From contig CM022372.1 in the NCBI GenBank assembly GCA_011800155.1, positions 1,302,001-1,366,000 on the forward strand: a stretch of 64,000 nt of DNA. Reading direction: 5' to 3'. The notes below the pieces were generated by a model, which saw only the letters and a list, made by a program, of their open reading frames with translations, searched no databases and had not been told where the DNA came from. The translations under genes were made by a program, and so were the position numbers. Source of the stretch: Flammulina velutipes. Its lineage: Eukaryota; Basidiomycota; Agaricomycetes; Agaricales; Physalacriaceae. Each line of letters begins with the position of its first letter. The stretch's first letter is position 1. This document shows positions 47,937 to 59,255 of this stretch, in pieces.

Positions 47937-49737
47937 ATGTCAAGACCAGAGCCGCAGCGTCTGCCGTCGTCCTCAAAGCTGCCTGGGCGTCGTACTCGTC
48001 CTAACCGTCTGGCATCCATCAGCGACAAGAATGCCCCCCAGCGACGAACGTCGGTCTCCGCTGGCGCCCCAGGCGCAAAGAACCAGCGCACGTCCAAGAC
48101 GTCCCAGAAACTCGTCGTTCTACCCTCTGCACCCCAGACGAAACCCTTACTCGCCGATGCCCACGAGGACCTCACACTGGGTTACGAGACTGACGCTGGC
48201 GCCGTGCGGGAGTACAAGAGCGAGGCAGAGAGAATGAGCAAAGAGCAGCGTCACCGCGCTGGTTATCAGCGCCTAACAGCATACTGTGTTGCAGAATCAT
48301 TTAACATGAAGCTTATGGCCTCGTATCTCAAGCGGGAACACAATGTCTCCCCCAGAGTATTCGATGAGGCCTTGTACGTTGTGCGTCACCTCAAACTCCG
48401 TCCCTTCCGCATTCTCTCATACCTTTGCAGATGTATCACCTCCCACTGCTGCCTGGCTACGACTACCAGTCAAATATCCGTTCCTCAGCGCCAGTCCGCC
48501 TCGAATCAGGGAAATCTATATTAACTCACCTTTCCGAGGCAGAAGAAAATGGCTACCAAGGCACCTATTTTACGCAGGAACAACACGACCCCACAGATGG
48601 CTATATTTCTTCCTCGCCAGTAACAACAAGGACATATTCTGCTCGAAATCCAGAAACACCTTCCGAGGCAGAACCAGAGACGGAGGCAGACACAGAAGTA
48701 CCTACTCCATTTTCGGACAACGAATCGCCCTCCGTCCCAAAACGGTCCTTCATACGCCCGTCCAAAGTTAACTCTGAAGACGTCGCAGAAGTCGTGTTCT
48801 TTGAATATGGCGTCGTTGTCTTCTTTGGCCTCGAGGAAGCGCAAGAACGTAACGTCCTGGAGGATATCACGAATGCCAACATTATGGTCCGGAAATTCAG
48901 CGATGCCAACTGGGAAATCGAAGAGTGCCATTACACACACGACCCACATATTTCCTACCCTCGGATTTACAATGACTTTTTTACCCTCAAATCACGCTCT
49001 CATCTACTCAAGCTCTCTATAGCCCATGCACTCGCGCAGTCTACCCTTCTCGCCCATTATGAAACTACTGCCCAGCGTGTCCTCTCTTCCCCACTTACCC
49101 TCGCAATCCCAAAGCAACTAGCTGAATCTGGCGGGCTTCACCTCAAGCGGAATGAGGCCCTCAAACTCACCGGACGACTATTCAAGTTGCGGCGGGACGT
49201 CAACTTGGTGTCGAACGTGCTGGATGTGCCAGAGCTGTTCTGGAGCGAAGCGAGCTTGAAAGAGCTATATGACGCAGTGAGGGAGTATATGGAGATCAAA
49301 GGTAGGGTGCAGGTTCTCAACGACAAATTAGGCGTTGCGAGCGATTTTGTTAGTTCTTTTTTGCTGCCTCTTTCGCGGTGAAGATGCTTACTTCGTTATG
49401 TGTGCAGTTGGATGCTATCCACGATCATTTGAATAATTCGGCGATGGATAGAATTACCTGGATCGTTATATGGTGGGTAGATTTCAGCGCATTCTCGAAG
49501 CACAGGCTGATGTGGATCCAGGCTTATTGTCGTTGCCATTTTGGTTGAATTGGTACGTGGTGTTTGCTTTTTCAATATTTTCTCACTCTAACGTGGATAT
49601 AGGGCGAAGTTTTGGCGCGATTGGTTTTCCATGCCGCCATGGGTAACAAAGAGCAGGCGATATCCACTATAACATCCGTATCACGGGAGGACGTTTTGTT
49701 AACCTTGGACCGGATGGCAAATTCGTCGTCAATGTGA
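47937..49737 (+). CDS. RMD1: RMD1/DUF155-family protein
   Basis: Member of the DUF155 family (yeast Rmd1/Rmd8/Mrx10, fission yeast Sif2/Sif3, animal RMND1). The N-terminal third is basic and disordered (SSSKLPGRRTRPNRLAS..), followed by RLTAYCVAESFNMKLMASYL and, after an intron at about 48378-48430, MYHLPLLPGY. The DUF155 core is DVAEVVFFEYGVVVFFGLEEAQER, then FSDANWEIEECHYTHDP, RIYNDFFTLKSRSHLLKLSIAHALAQSTLLAHYE, LKLTGRLFKLRRDVNLVSNVLDVPELFW and LEIKGRVQVLNDKL-type end. A C-terminal membrane anchor (ITWIVIWLIVVAILVELGEVLARL) is assembled from two or three small exons. The stop at 49735-49737 gives a short tail. Cellular site cannot be fixed: relatives are mitochondrial or cytoplasmic. Confidence 0.85.
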
Positions 49738-50415
49738 GGTTCTTACAATGGGACACACGTGTATGCATTTTACTATTGTCATTGATCAAATTTTCCTTGT
49801 CTTCTTTTTTCCCGCCTGTGTAACTCTTGGATCGTTTCAAGGCTGGGCTTTCGACACTCTTAATGAGAGTCTGCTATGAAGAACGAGCAGGAACGCGTCG
49901 GCTGATCAAGATTCTTGCCGAATTCAATGCGAGTTGGACCCGATGTAGGTGTTCTCGGAGAGGGAAGATGGCTGGGCTTCTTGCTCTGTCCGGATGTTGA
50001 CGTCTCGCTCACAGGTGGATGATCGCCTTTTCAGAGGGTTACTTAAAAGGTATCCTTTCTCTTATCGTGAACGCATGTAGACTCACTGTTTGTCCATACG
50101 CAACATTCTGATTCGCGTCTTCTCAGTGCAGCCATTGTGGGTGGATGGATGGCTTTAGTAAGGACAATCATGAGATGCTCGAGTAGTGCGCTGATGCCTT
50201 GGCCTCTTCCACCTTCTTCCTTCTTTCCGATAACCTGCCATCCGCGTGTGCATCATATCACGCTGCTCATGAAGCCTGTACCTCACCATAGGCCGCAACG
50301 TATTAATTTTTTGATGCCTTCTTACGACTATAAAGGTTCAGGAATTCCATCCATCTAGCAGGTCTCGCTCGGGTGCCTTTCTCTTTTCCCCCCGTGTCCC
50401 TCCGTCCTGTCCGCC
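49738..50415. other. intergenic, promoter of the first GH18 gene
   Basis: No gene is seen. It lies between tandem plus-strand genes. It holds a canonical TATA box listed separately and a pyrimidine-rich stretch (50360-50412) just before the GH18 start. Confidence 0.5.
50329..50334 (+). promoter_or_regulatory. TATA box of the first GH18 gene
   Basis: TATAAA stands 82 bp before the ATG at 50416 and is followed by the CT-rich tract usual around fungal transcription starts. Position and context fit a core promoter; no transcript data are available. Confidence 0.5.
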
Positions 50416-51411
50416 ATGTCTGCCGTCGCCAACCGGCTCGTCGTGTACTACCAGACGCACTACAAGAATGGCGTATTCGTCTCTCCCCTTCCCCTCATTG
50501 GCTACGTGACGCACCTCCTCCTCGCGGCGTTCCACCTAAACATGGGCAACGTCGGTCCGGACATTGTACATCTCAACGACTTCATGCCCAGCGACGCGTA
50601 TTTCGCGCCCATGTGGCCGGAAATCGCAATGATGCAGGGGAACGGGACAAAGGTCCTAGGGATGTTGGGTGGTGCGGCACCGGGGACGTATGAGTGCCTC
50701 GTCGACGAGCTCTTCGACGTGTATTACCCCCCGTTGAAGGATGTGATCACCGACTACAATCTGGACGGCATGGACCTGGACGTCGAGCAGTGGGTATCCC
50801 CCGAGACAATCATGCGGATCATCTTAACCCTCAAAGCGGATTTTGGCGACGACTTCATCATCACCCTCGCCCCCGTAGCGTCTGCGCTGACGGAAGGCGG
50901 AAACCTCTCCGGGTTCAACTACATCGAGCTCGAAGCCGAAGCGGGGCACCTCATCGATTTCTACAACGCACAGTTCTACTCTGGCTTTGGGACGTTCTTC
51001 CCCGAGGACCAGTATGTCGATATCATCGAGTATGAGCAGGGGATTGACCCGTCGCGGATTACGGCGACGGTGTTGACGAATCCTCAAAATGGGTATGGGT
51101 ATGTGAGTGTGGGACATGTGGCGGAGAGTATTGGGCATTTGATGGAGAGGTATGGGACGGGGTGGGGCGGGGTTGGGGGATGGGAGTATTTTAATTCGTT
51201 GCCGGATGCTAATGAGCCGTGGTACTGGGCGCAGACGATGCATCAGGCGATGAAGGTTACGAAGGAGAATATCGAGCGGAAGCAGAGGGAGGAGAAGGAA
51301 CGGAAGGAGAAGGAGGAGGCGCTAGAAGGGAGGAGTGATAGGGAGACGGGCACGGTTAAGCCGCCGAGGGTGAAGTCAAGGTTCTTCAAGGATGTCGCTG
51401 TTGAAGCATAG
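50416..51411 (+). CDS. GH18 family glycoside hydrolase, no signal peptide
   Basis: Intronless 331-residue GH18 (chitinase/endo-N-acetylglucosaminidase superfamily) TIM barrel. It begins MSAVANRLVVYYQTHYKNG, directly with barrel strand 1, and lacks a signal peptide, so it should act inside the cell. Blocks: VTHLLLAAFHLN, VLGMLGGAAPGTYE, and the catalytic DGMDLDVE (Glu124, codon 50785-50787), all acids intact. FIITLAPVASAL, IDFYNAQFYSGFG, ITATVLTNPQNGYGY and GGVGGWEYFNSL follow. The C-terminal tail is charged (KQREEKERKEKEE) and ends VKSRFFKDVAVEA. It is a paralogue of the GH18 gene 6 kb downstream. Substrate (chitin or N-glycan) cannot be decided. Confidence 0.9.
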   Translation: MSAVANRLVVYYQTHYKNGVFVSPLPLIGYVTHLLLAAFHLNMGNVGPDIVHLNDFMPSDAYFAPMWPEIAMMQGNGTKVLGMLGGAAPGTYECLVDELFDVYYPPLKDVITDYNLDGMDLDVEQWVSPETIMRIILTLKADFGDDFIITLAPVASALTEGGNLSGFNYIELEAEAGHLIDFYNAQFYSGFGTFFPEDQYVDIIEYEQGIDPSRITATVLTNPQNGYGYVSVGHVAESIGHLMERYGTGWGGVGGWEYFNSLPDANEPWYWAQTMHQAMKVTKENIERKQREEKERKEKEEALEGRSDRETGTVKPPRVKSRFFKDVAVEA

Positions 51412-51586
51412 AGGGCTAACCTGGGGCTAACCATGTAGTGTAATCGAATAGCAATGTATGTAGCACAATAATTATTTTTCAGCACGACCTTACATGTAAT
51501 TTGTCGCCAGAAATACAGGTGAGAAGTAATTATATTGACAAGAAATATGTATCGCATCCGTCATATATTCCGCCAATATTCATTTC

Positions 51587-52427
51587 CTACAGAGCAGGAG
51601 CGAGTCCCCATGCCTTGTTCTCCGAAACGGCACCACCGAGGTGGGAGACAGCAGAGAGTGTGTTGCGTTTGAGAAGAGTACCCTCTTTAATCTTGGTGAC
51701 GATGGAGTCGGCAACAAAGGTTGTTCCTGCGATGGCTCCAATGGCCACAGTGCCAGTCGGGTAGTAATGGAAGGAGAGCGCAATAATGCCAGCGGCAAAG
51801 GTTGCAGCAGATGTAGCGTTAAGGTAACCGGAAGCGTTTGAGACACCTTGAATGTAGGCGCGCTTGGCTTTGTTGATGCCCTACAGTATTTGGTAAGATG
51901 GGAAGTGAGTGATAGTGGGTTGATACTTACGCTAACGGGGCCAGATAAGATGTAGCTGGTGACGGTGGGCTGTGTCTTGATCTTGGTATCGTAGTTGGCG
52001 AGGACATTGCGGGCGTGGGCGACGAGCGCACAGGTACCGAGTGCCAGAACGTATGCGGCAGAGATTATGGTATCGAAGGAAGGACCGATGCCTTGGTCAA
52101 GGTTGCGAAGCTTGAACAAGAGCATGGGAAGGGCAAACGGCGAAGTCACGGCGATCAGGAGGCTTGTCTGTATGCTAGTTAACACCATAGTATAGTTATC
52201 AAAGCGATACTACGTACGGCGAGGATCTGGAACTTCATCTTGGTGCTTGCACGCTGGACGAGATAGTTTTCGTAGTCATTTGAAGCCTTCGTGTAGGACT
52301 GCGAATGGACAACTGGGGCAGGCTTAGCCTCGAAAGGTGTCTGCTTCGCATGAGCGCAAATGTCAAGTGTGTACTTGTCGATACGCACCTCAGACCCGGA
52401 CCACAAGAATCTTGGAGCAATAGACAT
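51587..52427 (-). CDS. small multi-pass membrane protein, unknown family
   Basis: Not recognised. Three exons: MSIAPRFLWSGSEVRIDKYTLDIC..KMKFQILA; then TSLLIAVTSPFALPMLLFKL.. to ILSGPVS; then GINKAKRAYIQGVSN.. to WGLAPAL. Junction LA-TSLLIAV at about 52160-52215 has GTACGT..CATACAG ends, and the second intron is at about 51881-51929. Four hydrophobic spans are visible (LLIAVTSPFALPMLLF; IISAAYVLALGTCALVAHA; AATFAAGIIALSFHYY; GTVAIGAIAGTTFVADSIV). The Gly/Ala-rich helices suggest an organellar membrane protein, inference only. It converges with the GH18 gene. Confidence 0.7.
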
Positions 52428-53445
52428 TGCAGCGACGACGAGCAGCAGCAGAGAGAATCGACGACTTTAGTATGGCACAGGTAATTGGTGTACTCGGCGC
52501 CATAACCTCGCTCTTTCGCATCCCGCTCGCGAAATGTCTGCAGAGACCAAGGTGACGCTGCTGGCCGCTGCTGCATCCCCTCTGAGAGCACGGCACGCTA
52601 CCATGTAAATCCCGCTGCCAATCGAGGCGTCTAAACGAGTATTGAAATTGTTAGTCAATGATGCATGATGGCAAGAGGCAAGCATTCTTAAAAAGGTTTT
52701 TCAATATCCTATGCCTGATGTGGTTATTTGATTAGTGCAGCCTCAACAAGTACTGGTATCGACTTTAGTCTTTTTGCGAAATCAAAGTACTATTATTGCT
52801 TTATAACAAGTACAATATCCAAGGAAACGGGAAAGATGAGCCCTCCCAGCGCGCGATGAAGGTGATCATAGATTGATGAAGCTGTTTTACAGCTTTATAT
52901 CTTGGGAACGACGGCCGGTAAAATTCTGGGACTCTCCATACCAATATAAGATATCTATAGGAAAATAATACATGCATGATTTGAGGACCCAGCTTGCGCA
53001 TGAGCTTGGTAGACACTCGAAGGTGCTCGTAGAGGAGGTAGAAGTATATATCATTGCCAAAAAAATCGCTATCCTATGTAAAGTAGACGTGGAGCACGCA
53101 TCATAGGGCAACTAGCTAGTGCTTAGGGAGGAAAGGCGTCTACATAGGACGGCGAGAGGTTGACACCACCAGAAAAGGACCCTTGTCGCCTTATTTTTTC
53201 TTCCTTTCCTCATCAACAAAAGTTTCAAAAAGAGCGCTCGCAATTGAGCTCTATGTCACTTGTAATTATTGCAGTATTTTTACATTTTAATGCTAAGCAA
53301 AGCCAGGTAGAATCCAAGCCGTACTATGACTTTCTATAAAATAAGACGTTGAGTTCTTAGTTAGGATTGTTGATCGCGTAAGTAAGCAATTTCGAATAGA
53401 ACTGTCATCATCGCTTGTGCCTTAACCACTGACGGCCACCAATAT
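52428..53445. other. divergent intergenic region
   Basis: 1 kb between the start codons of the membrane protein (-) and the WDR48 homologue (+). There are only short AT-rich frames. A minus-strand frame at 52600-52235 overlaps the membrane-protein exon in another phase and is not supported. Nothing else is seen. Confidence 0.45.
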
Positions 53446-56400
53446 ATGGCCACCCCCAGGCGGCGCGTATCCTATGTTCTACCGCCATCGTCGGTCGCTG
53501 TTCCGCGACTGGCCTTGCCGTCGCCAGGAATATCGCGTCTAGGACGAACAGGACCACTGCTCATCCACCAGGACTCTGCCTTCGCGCCTGTACGGCACGC
53601 AGCACCTGGCACTCAGCATCGACTAGGTGTATCAGCACTTGTCCTCGACGATGCGACTATCCTCCAAGGCCAACACGCGCCCCAAGGCATACTATACTCT
53701 GGAGGCAGAGATGGTCTAGTGGTTGGCTGGGACACAGGCGTCGGAATGCGTCCAAAACGACCCCAGGAACCCCAGGGGGACGAGGACCAGTGGACAGGTC
53801 GCCGGAATCGTCGTCGCTGGGAACTCATGACTGGCTGGAGCGACGATATCATCGACGAGGACGACGAGGATGAGGGACGCTTTACCTGCGACGGCGACGT
53901 TCTGGGCGATGTTGCCGCCTTTGTAAGTCGCCAGAAGCGTCCCAAGGCCCAGCCAGAAACTCCAGCATGGGAACTGGATCCAGCTAGCTTGAGCAAGGTG
54001 CGTTCACTTTCGTTATCATTCATTGACACAGCTCAATCGCGTTTAGAACAGTCAATTCCGACAGTCTGCTCAAATGCATATGGACTGGATAAACGACATT
54101 ATTCTTTGCAACAACAATCAGACTGTTGTCAGCGCATCGTCCGACGGTACAATCAAGGCTTGGAATCCACATTCATCCAGTCAACAGCCGTCCAAGATTG
54201 GTGCACATACCGACTACGTTCGCTGCCTCGCTCAGTGCCAAACCCAGAATTGGATAGCATCGGGTTCATTCGACCGCACCATAAAGCTCTGGGACATTGG
54301 CCAGACTTCTGCAGAACCTATCACCACTCTCAATCCCATCGACAACAATGCACCAAAGTCATCGGTCTACGCCATTGCTGCCGATCCCTACGGAAGGACC
54401 ATCGCCTCGGGTTCTCCAGAACGTGTCGTCCGAATGTGGGATCCCCGCTCAGGCAAACGCATCAGTAAACTAGTCGGCCACACTGACAACATTAGAGCTA
54501 TACTTGTTTCCGAGGACGCCCGCTACCTATTAACGGGTTCTGCAGATGCCTCTATTAAACTTTGGTCACTGGCGTCCCAGAGATGTCTTCACACATTCAC
54601 ACACCATGCCGAAAGTGTATGGAGCCTCTTCTCCTCGTCGCCTACCCTCGAATCCTTCTACTCCGGCGACAGGGCTGGCTGGGTCTGTCGTGTCGATGTC
54701 GAGGGCTGCTCCGACGTTGCAGAAGGAGAATGCACGGTACTCTGCCGAGATGGCATAGTAGAAGGATCTCCTCATGTCAATGGCGGTGTCAACGCCATAG
54801 TAGCTCTAGACGACCAGATACTGTGGACGGCGTCAGGTAGCAACTCCGGGATCCGTAAATGGAATATCCCCCAGCGGCGCTCCATACGCGCCCTCGCCCT
54901 TCGCGAAGAGTATAGCAATATAACTCTTGAGCCCCAGTCACCATACGAGCAACACTTTATTCGCCAGCCACCCGTGAAGAAAAGAAGTACAGACGAAACC
55001 TCCTTGCTCTCCCCTTCCATACTGCGTGGTGCAGAGGAAGAAGAAGACGGAACACTTTATGGCATGCCTTACGAGTCGCTCATCAAACTCGTTTCCCCAT
55101 TCCCCTACATATCTGCCGGCGGCAAGGACCCAGAGGTTGCCACACTCTATTCTGTCGCGTCAGTCATGTCGATCAGACCTATGCACCCCTCATCCTCGGC
55201 CCTCAGCCCTCCATTCTCCCCACAAGACTCAGCTGAGGCAGCGTATCACTCTCGCGAGCTCGCCTCTGAGGCGACACCGTTACTCAAAGCGCCTTCGGAG
55301 CTCATTCCAGGAGCGCCCGGGCTTGTGCGCGCGTCCGTCCTGAACGACAGAATCCATGCCATCACTGTCGATACGAATGGAGAAGTGGCTGTTTGGGATT
55401 TGGTAAAGGGTCTTTGTCGAGGGGTATTTAGTAAGAATACTCTTCGTGAAGTGATGGATGCGCCAGAGGCACATCCACATAATGCACGCAAGGCACTGGA
55501 GGCTGTTCGAAGTCGAATAGAAGGCGAAGGCGTTACCTCACCTTGGGCAAATGTCGAAACAAAGGCTGGTGTTCTAACTGTGCATATCAACGATCGATGT
55601 TTCGAAGCGGAGATTTATGCTGACGAAGTTGGGTACAAAGGACGTGGATTTCATGAGGATAGCAAGCGTGCGACAATCTCTTCCTCGCATCTGTGTTGTC
55701 TTCTAACTTGTACCTTCCAGTGAATATCGGCAAGTGGGTCCTGCGTAATCTGTTTTTGGGGCTTATGAGAGAAGAGTCTCGAATACGGCGCCGCTCAAAA
55801 CCAATCCACGTTGGGAGTCTCGAAACCAGTTCACCACTAGACTACGCCATGCTGTGCGCTCCGACGATGATACCTGCCATAGCCGCTGCCCCGTCGCCTC
55901 CTGCCGTGCATGCGTCCCTACGGACGCCTCTCATACCCATTCAAGCAATGCAACTTCCTGCCCCTGCAATGGTTCCATCCACCTCATTGCCTATTACTTC
56001 TCCAGGTGTAGATGCCACGCCCATGCAGCGCCGTGCCACCGTTGATTCTGCCAAAGGCGAAGATTACTTTACTGTCCGTCGTCAAAACTCCGTTTCGGGG
56101 TCTGACGACCCGGGGACGACACCTGGGGGCGGGTTGATGGGGCGGTTGAAGCATTTCGGGAAGAGCAAGGCGACGCGACCCACGAGCGATATTATCCCTT
56201 CGTCGTCACCCGTTGTTGAGGAGCCGGAGGATATGCTAACGCCAATGCCGATACCGATCAAGGAGATCAAAGAGGAGGAGACCAAGGAAATGGAGACTAC
56301 AAAGTCACCATTGGAGGAACTATTGTCGTTCCCTTTGACTGCTCCGCCGGCGACGGATGCACCTATTCACTCCTTCCCTCCTGGGACGCGCGTTCTGATA

Positions 56401-57048
56401 TCGGACGAGGACGGCTGGGGTAGTTGGACTATCAAATTCCACGGGACGCCCTACCTTCCGTTTTCCCAATTCTGGGACGACGCGGAGTCTGTGCGCCGTG
56501 TTATTGAGCTACGGAGTATGTTGCCGGGCTGGCTCGTGGAATTTCTTTATCAGAACAAGCTGCCCCCTGCGCCGGCACAAGTGAAGGTGAGCTTTGTGCT
56601 GCAGCCTTGGCGGGATGAGCTTCCTGAGCTGCTCAATGCGTAAGTCGAGCCGAATCTGTTGTTGGGATCATGTTTTCTGATCTGGTCCGTATAGAACGCA
56701 ATCTAAGTTGACTGCTAATCGCTACCTGCGAGTGCGCAAGTTGGTTCTACATGTGAGTTGAATGATGTTGTAAATTTCATTGTCTCAACGATGGAATTAT
56801 AGGTGCAGGACAAACTTGACAAACTTGCTGTTGGATCTTCTCGAGGATCGATGGAGGATCATCATTTGCAGTACCCGTCACACCCTGGGACGCCTCAGGC
56901 GGAACAACCGTATGAGATAGTCTGCAATGATGTTGTGCTGCCTCTAGATATGACACTCGCGGCTGTGAGGCAGTACGTGTGGAGACAGAGCTCGGAGCTG
57001 GTGATGCATTATCGGAGGAAGGTACACGGTAGATCTTATCCTTATTAA
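53446..57048 (+). CDS. WDR48: WDR48/UAF1 homologue (deubiquitinase activator)
   Basis: WD40 protein that activates USP1/USP12/USP46-type deubiquitinases (Bun107 in fission yeast). The first blade gives [27 protein letters not shown], followed by an acidic insertion ([10 protein letters not shown]). After an intron at about 54000-54045 it continues [32 protein letters not shown], then [52 protein letters not shown] and [16 protein letters not shown]. The second part has [12 protein letters not shown] and the C-terminal DUF3337 SUMO/ubiquitin-like domain ([30 protein letters not shown], ending [23 protein letters not shown]). This combination is diagnostic. Introns at about 55660-55720, 56643-56696 and 56754-56802. 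Confidence 0.93.
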
Positions 57049-57312
57049 TTGTAACAGGCTGTACATGTACTATCAGAGTGTCATCACTGGTATACTTAGG
57101 TAGGTTATCTCGTTGATTAATTAGAGAGAGCATGCGTTGACACCATCGCTAGGCAAATGCAGATCATAGTATACCGGTCCCCAACGGGTTGTCAAGAAAG
57201 CGGTAGTCTTGTATCGCCTGTTGTGAGGATGGTAGCCGCACTGGTGGCTATGTTACTCGCTACCTCGTCGTAGCCCTTGCGGCCACAATGGATGTGTATG
57301 TGCACCGTCGCA

Positions 57313-57366
57313 ATGTGGCGTAGCAACAATAACTCGCGACCATGCAATGCTACGGATATATATATC
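57313..57366 (+). promoter_or_regulatory. duplicated promoter block, copy A
   Basis: This holds a 28-base block TGTGGCGTAGCAACAATAAC.. (57313-57340), followed 15 bases later by a TATA-like run (57355-57366). A near-copy of the block at the same distance from a TATA box precedes the secreted gene at 59256. The spacing and the similarity of the following coding exon support a duplicated core promoter. Confidence 0.6.
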
Positions 57367-57387
57367 CCTGAATCGTCTACGGCGCGA

Positions 57388-58577
57388 ATGTTTTCGATGT
57401 TTCTGGGTTCCGCAGGAACTCCACTCGCTTGGACCGTTGTATGTCTGCTGGCAATACGTGCAACTGGCCACCCTCTTAAGGTCACTCCAAGAGGCGTACA
57501 AGGGCGGGGAGAAAGTATGGAAGTCAAGAACACAGTAGCAATAGGAGTGGGTGTGTACATTTACTTACGGAACTCGAGAGACGTGTACTGACTTACAGGC
57601 GCCTAGGCACTCCTCCTCGATCCCTGCGCTTCCCGCCTGGGGCTGAAGAAAACGCCAATCGCGTCGTTATGTACTACCAGACGCATTTCCAAAGAAACGA
57701 CAATGATCAGGAAACAGAGGACTTGGTCGATCCACTTCCTCTCGTCGGCCAGATCACCCATCTCATCCTCGGGGCTTTCCACTTGAACGAGGACAAGCCC
57801 GACGCGGATAAAGTGACCCTCAACGACCATGTTCCAAGTCATAACTATTTTAGGAAGCTGTGGCCTGCGATAAAGGAGATGCAAGAGAAGGGGGTGAAGG
57901 TATTGGGGATGCTGGGTGGCGCTGCCCCGGGGACCTACCCTATGCTCACAGGCGATAATTGGGACACATATTACCCCGCGCTGAAGAAGGTGATCACGGA
58001 CTATAAGCTGGATGGCATGGACCTCGACGTCGAGGAGTATGTATCGCTCTCGACCATCGAACGCATCATCGAGACGCTCAAGAAGGATTTCGGCGACACG
58101 TTCATTATCACGCTCACGCCCGTCGCGTCCGCCCTGTATGGCGGCAGCAACCTATCTGGATTTAACTATCTCGACCTAGAAAAGGGTAAGATGAAGGACA
58201 AGATCAACTTTTACAACGCGCAATTCTACTCTGGGTTCGGGAAATTCACACACGACGACTACGTGAAAGTCACTGAAGGTGGTATCGACGCCTCGAGGAT
58301 TACAGCGACGGTGTTAACGGATCCCCGACACGGTTATGGGTTTCTGGAAACTGAGAGCGTGAAGTCAGCTGTTGAATATTTAACGGCGAAATATGGGACG
58401 AAATGGGGTGGGGTCGGAGGATGGGAATATGTTGGACCGAAGAAGGACTGGGCGCAGACCATGCACGATGCGATTCAGAAAGGGATCGAGAGCAAAAATG
58501 AAACAGGGAGGAAGCAAGATGTATTGCAAGGACGGAACGGTATGAAACGTGTGCGGTTCAGTCGCGAATGGCCTTAG
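57388..58577 (+). CDS. GH18 family glycoside hydrolase, secreted paralogue
   Basis: Two-exon GH18 enzyme. Exon 1 (57388-57550) encodes a signal peptide (MFSMFLGSAGTPLAWTVVCL, then LAIRATGHP) and a short linker; an intron of 56 nt (57551-57606) leads to TPPRSLRFPPGAEENANRVVMYYQTHFQ, where the barrel starts. Blocks: ITHLILGAFHLNED, VLGMLGGAAPGTYP, catalytic DGMDLDVE (Glu codon 58032-58034), FIITLTPVASAL, INFYNAQFYSGFGKF, ITATVLTDPRHGYGF and GGVGGWEY. All catalytic acids are kept. The tail (QDVLQGRNGMKRVRFSREWP) resembles the tail of the intracellular paralogue. The splice at TAG 57606 is forced: the earlier CAG would give an immediate stop. The signal exon is shared with the next gene. Confidence 0.85.
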
Positions 58578-59170
58578 TCGAGCATATCCGAGGCGCTGAA
58601 GTTTAGATGATGAATATGTATATAGTAAAGCGTAAATAATCCAGACCACACTGTATCATCTTCATATGGAAAATGAACATATTCCCTTCAAGTGCAAGTT
58701 GCGTTGAACTTTGCGCCACGGTAGATAGGATTAGATACGATTCCTGTTCACCAGGCAGAATTTCCTAGGTTTCAAAACAATCATTTCGATTTTTCTGAGT
58801 GGCGTCAGGGATTAGTTGTTACATCAGTAAGAGATAATTGGCGCATCAGAGGGACCATGAGACCAATGTTTTCAATAGACCACAAGTCATCAATTGTGGC
58901 GACCCAAACATACTTCAAGTTGTGGAGCTTTTAGCAGTCCTCAATCAAATACATAGCAATCGTGGGAAAAGCAGTGTCACTAGGAACCGTAGATCAGGGA
59001 GTGTCGGTTTGGCGTATGTTGGAATGATGTTGGCATCGCGCGGGGCAACCATAACCGATTGGTAACACCGCCACAATTGCTATCCTAACCTGTAGCTCGG
59101 AGATGTGGTATCTAGAAGTAACTCAGCCGGAGGACGGCGCACTAACCCTTATTGATTGACTAGTAGTACG
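58578..59170. other. intergenic between the secreted GH18 gene and the next gene
   Basis: No gene is seen. One 75-codon plus-strand frame (58838-59065) has no features. It probably contains the GH18 terminator region and upstream control of the next gene. Confidence 0.4.
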
Positions 59171-59223
59171 CTGTGGCGTAGTAATGACAACTCGCTCCAG
59201 TGGCAACAAGGATCATTTATAAA
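59171..59223 (+). promoter_or_regulatory. duplicated promoter block, copy B
   Basis: Block TGTGGCGTAGTAATGACAAC.. (about 59172-59198) matches copy A at 57313 with few differences. A TATAAA box follows at 59218-59223, 33 bp before the ATG at 59256. The position relative to the start codon resembles copy A. Confidence 0.6.
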
Positions 59224-59255
59224 GAGTACTACTTACACCGAGATCCTACTTTTCC

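Noticed and set aside
52235..52596. 118-codon minus-strand frame with Cys run (SLCCCSSS)
   Set aside because: Overlaps the first exon of the membrane-protein gene in another phase and lies partly in its 5' region; no domain.
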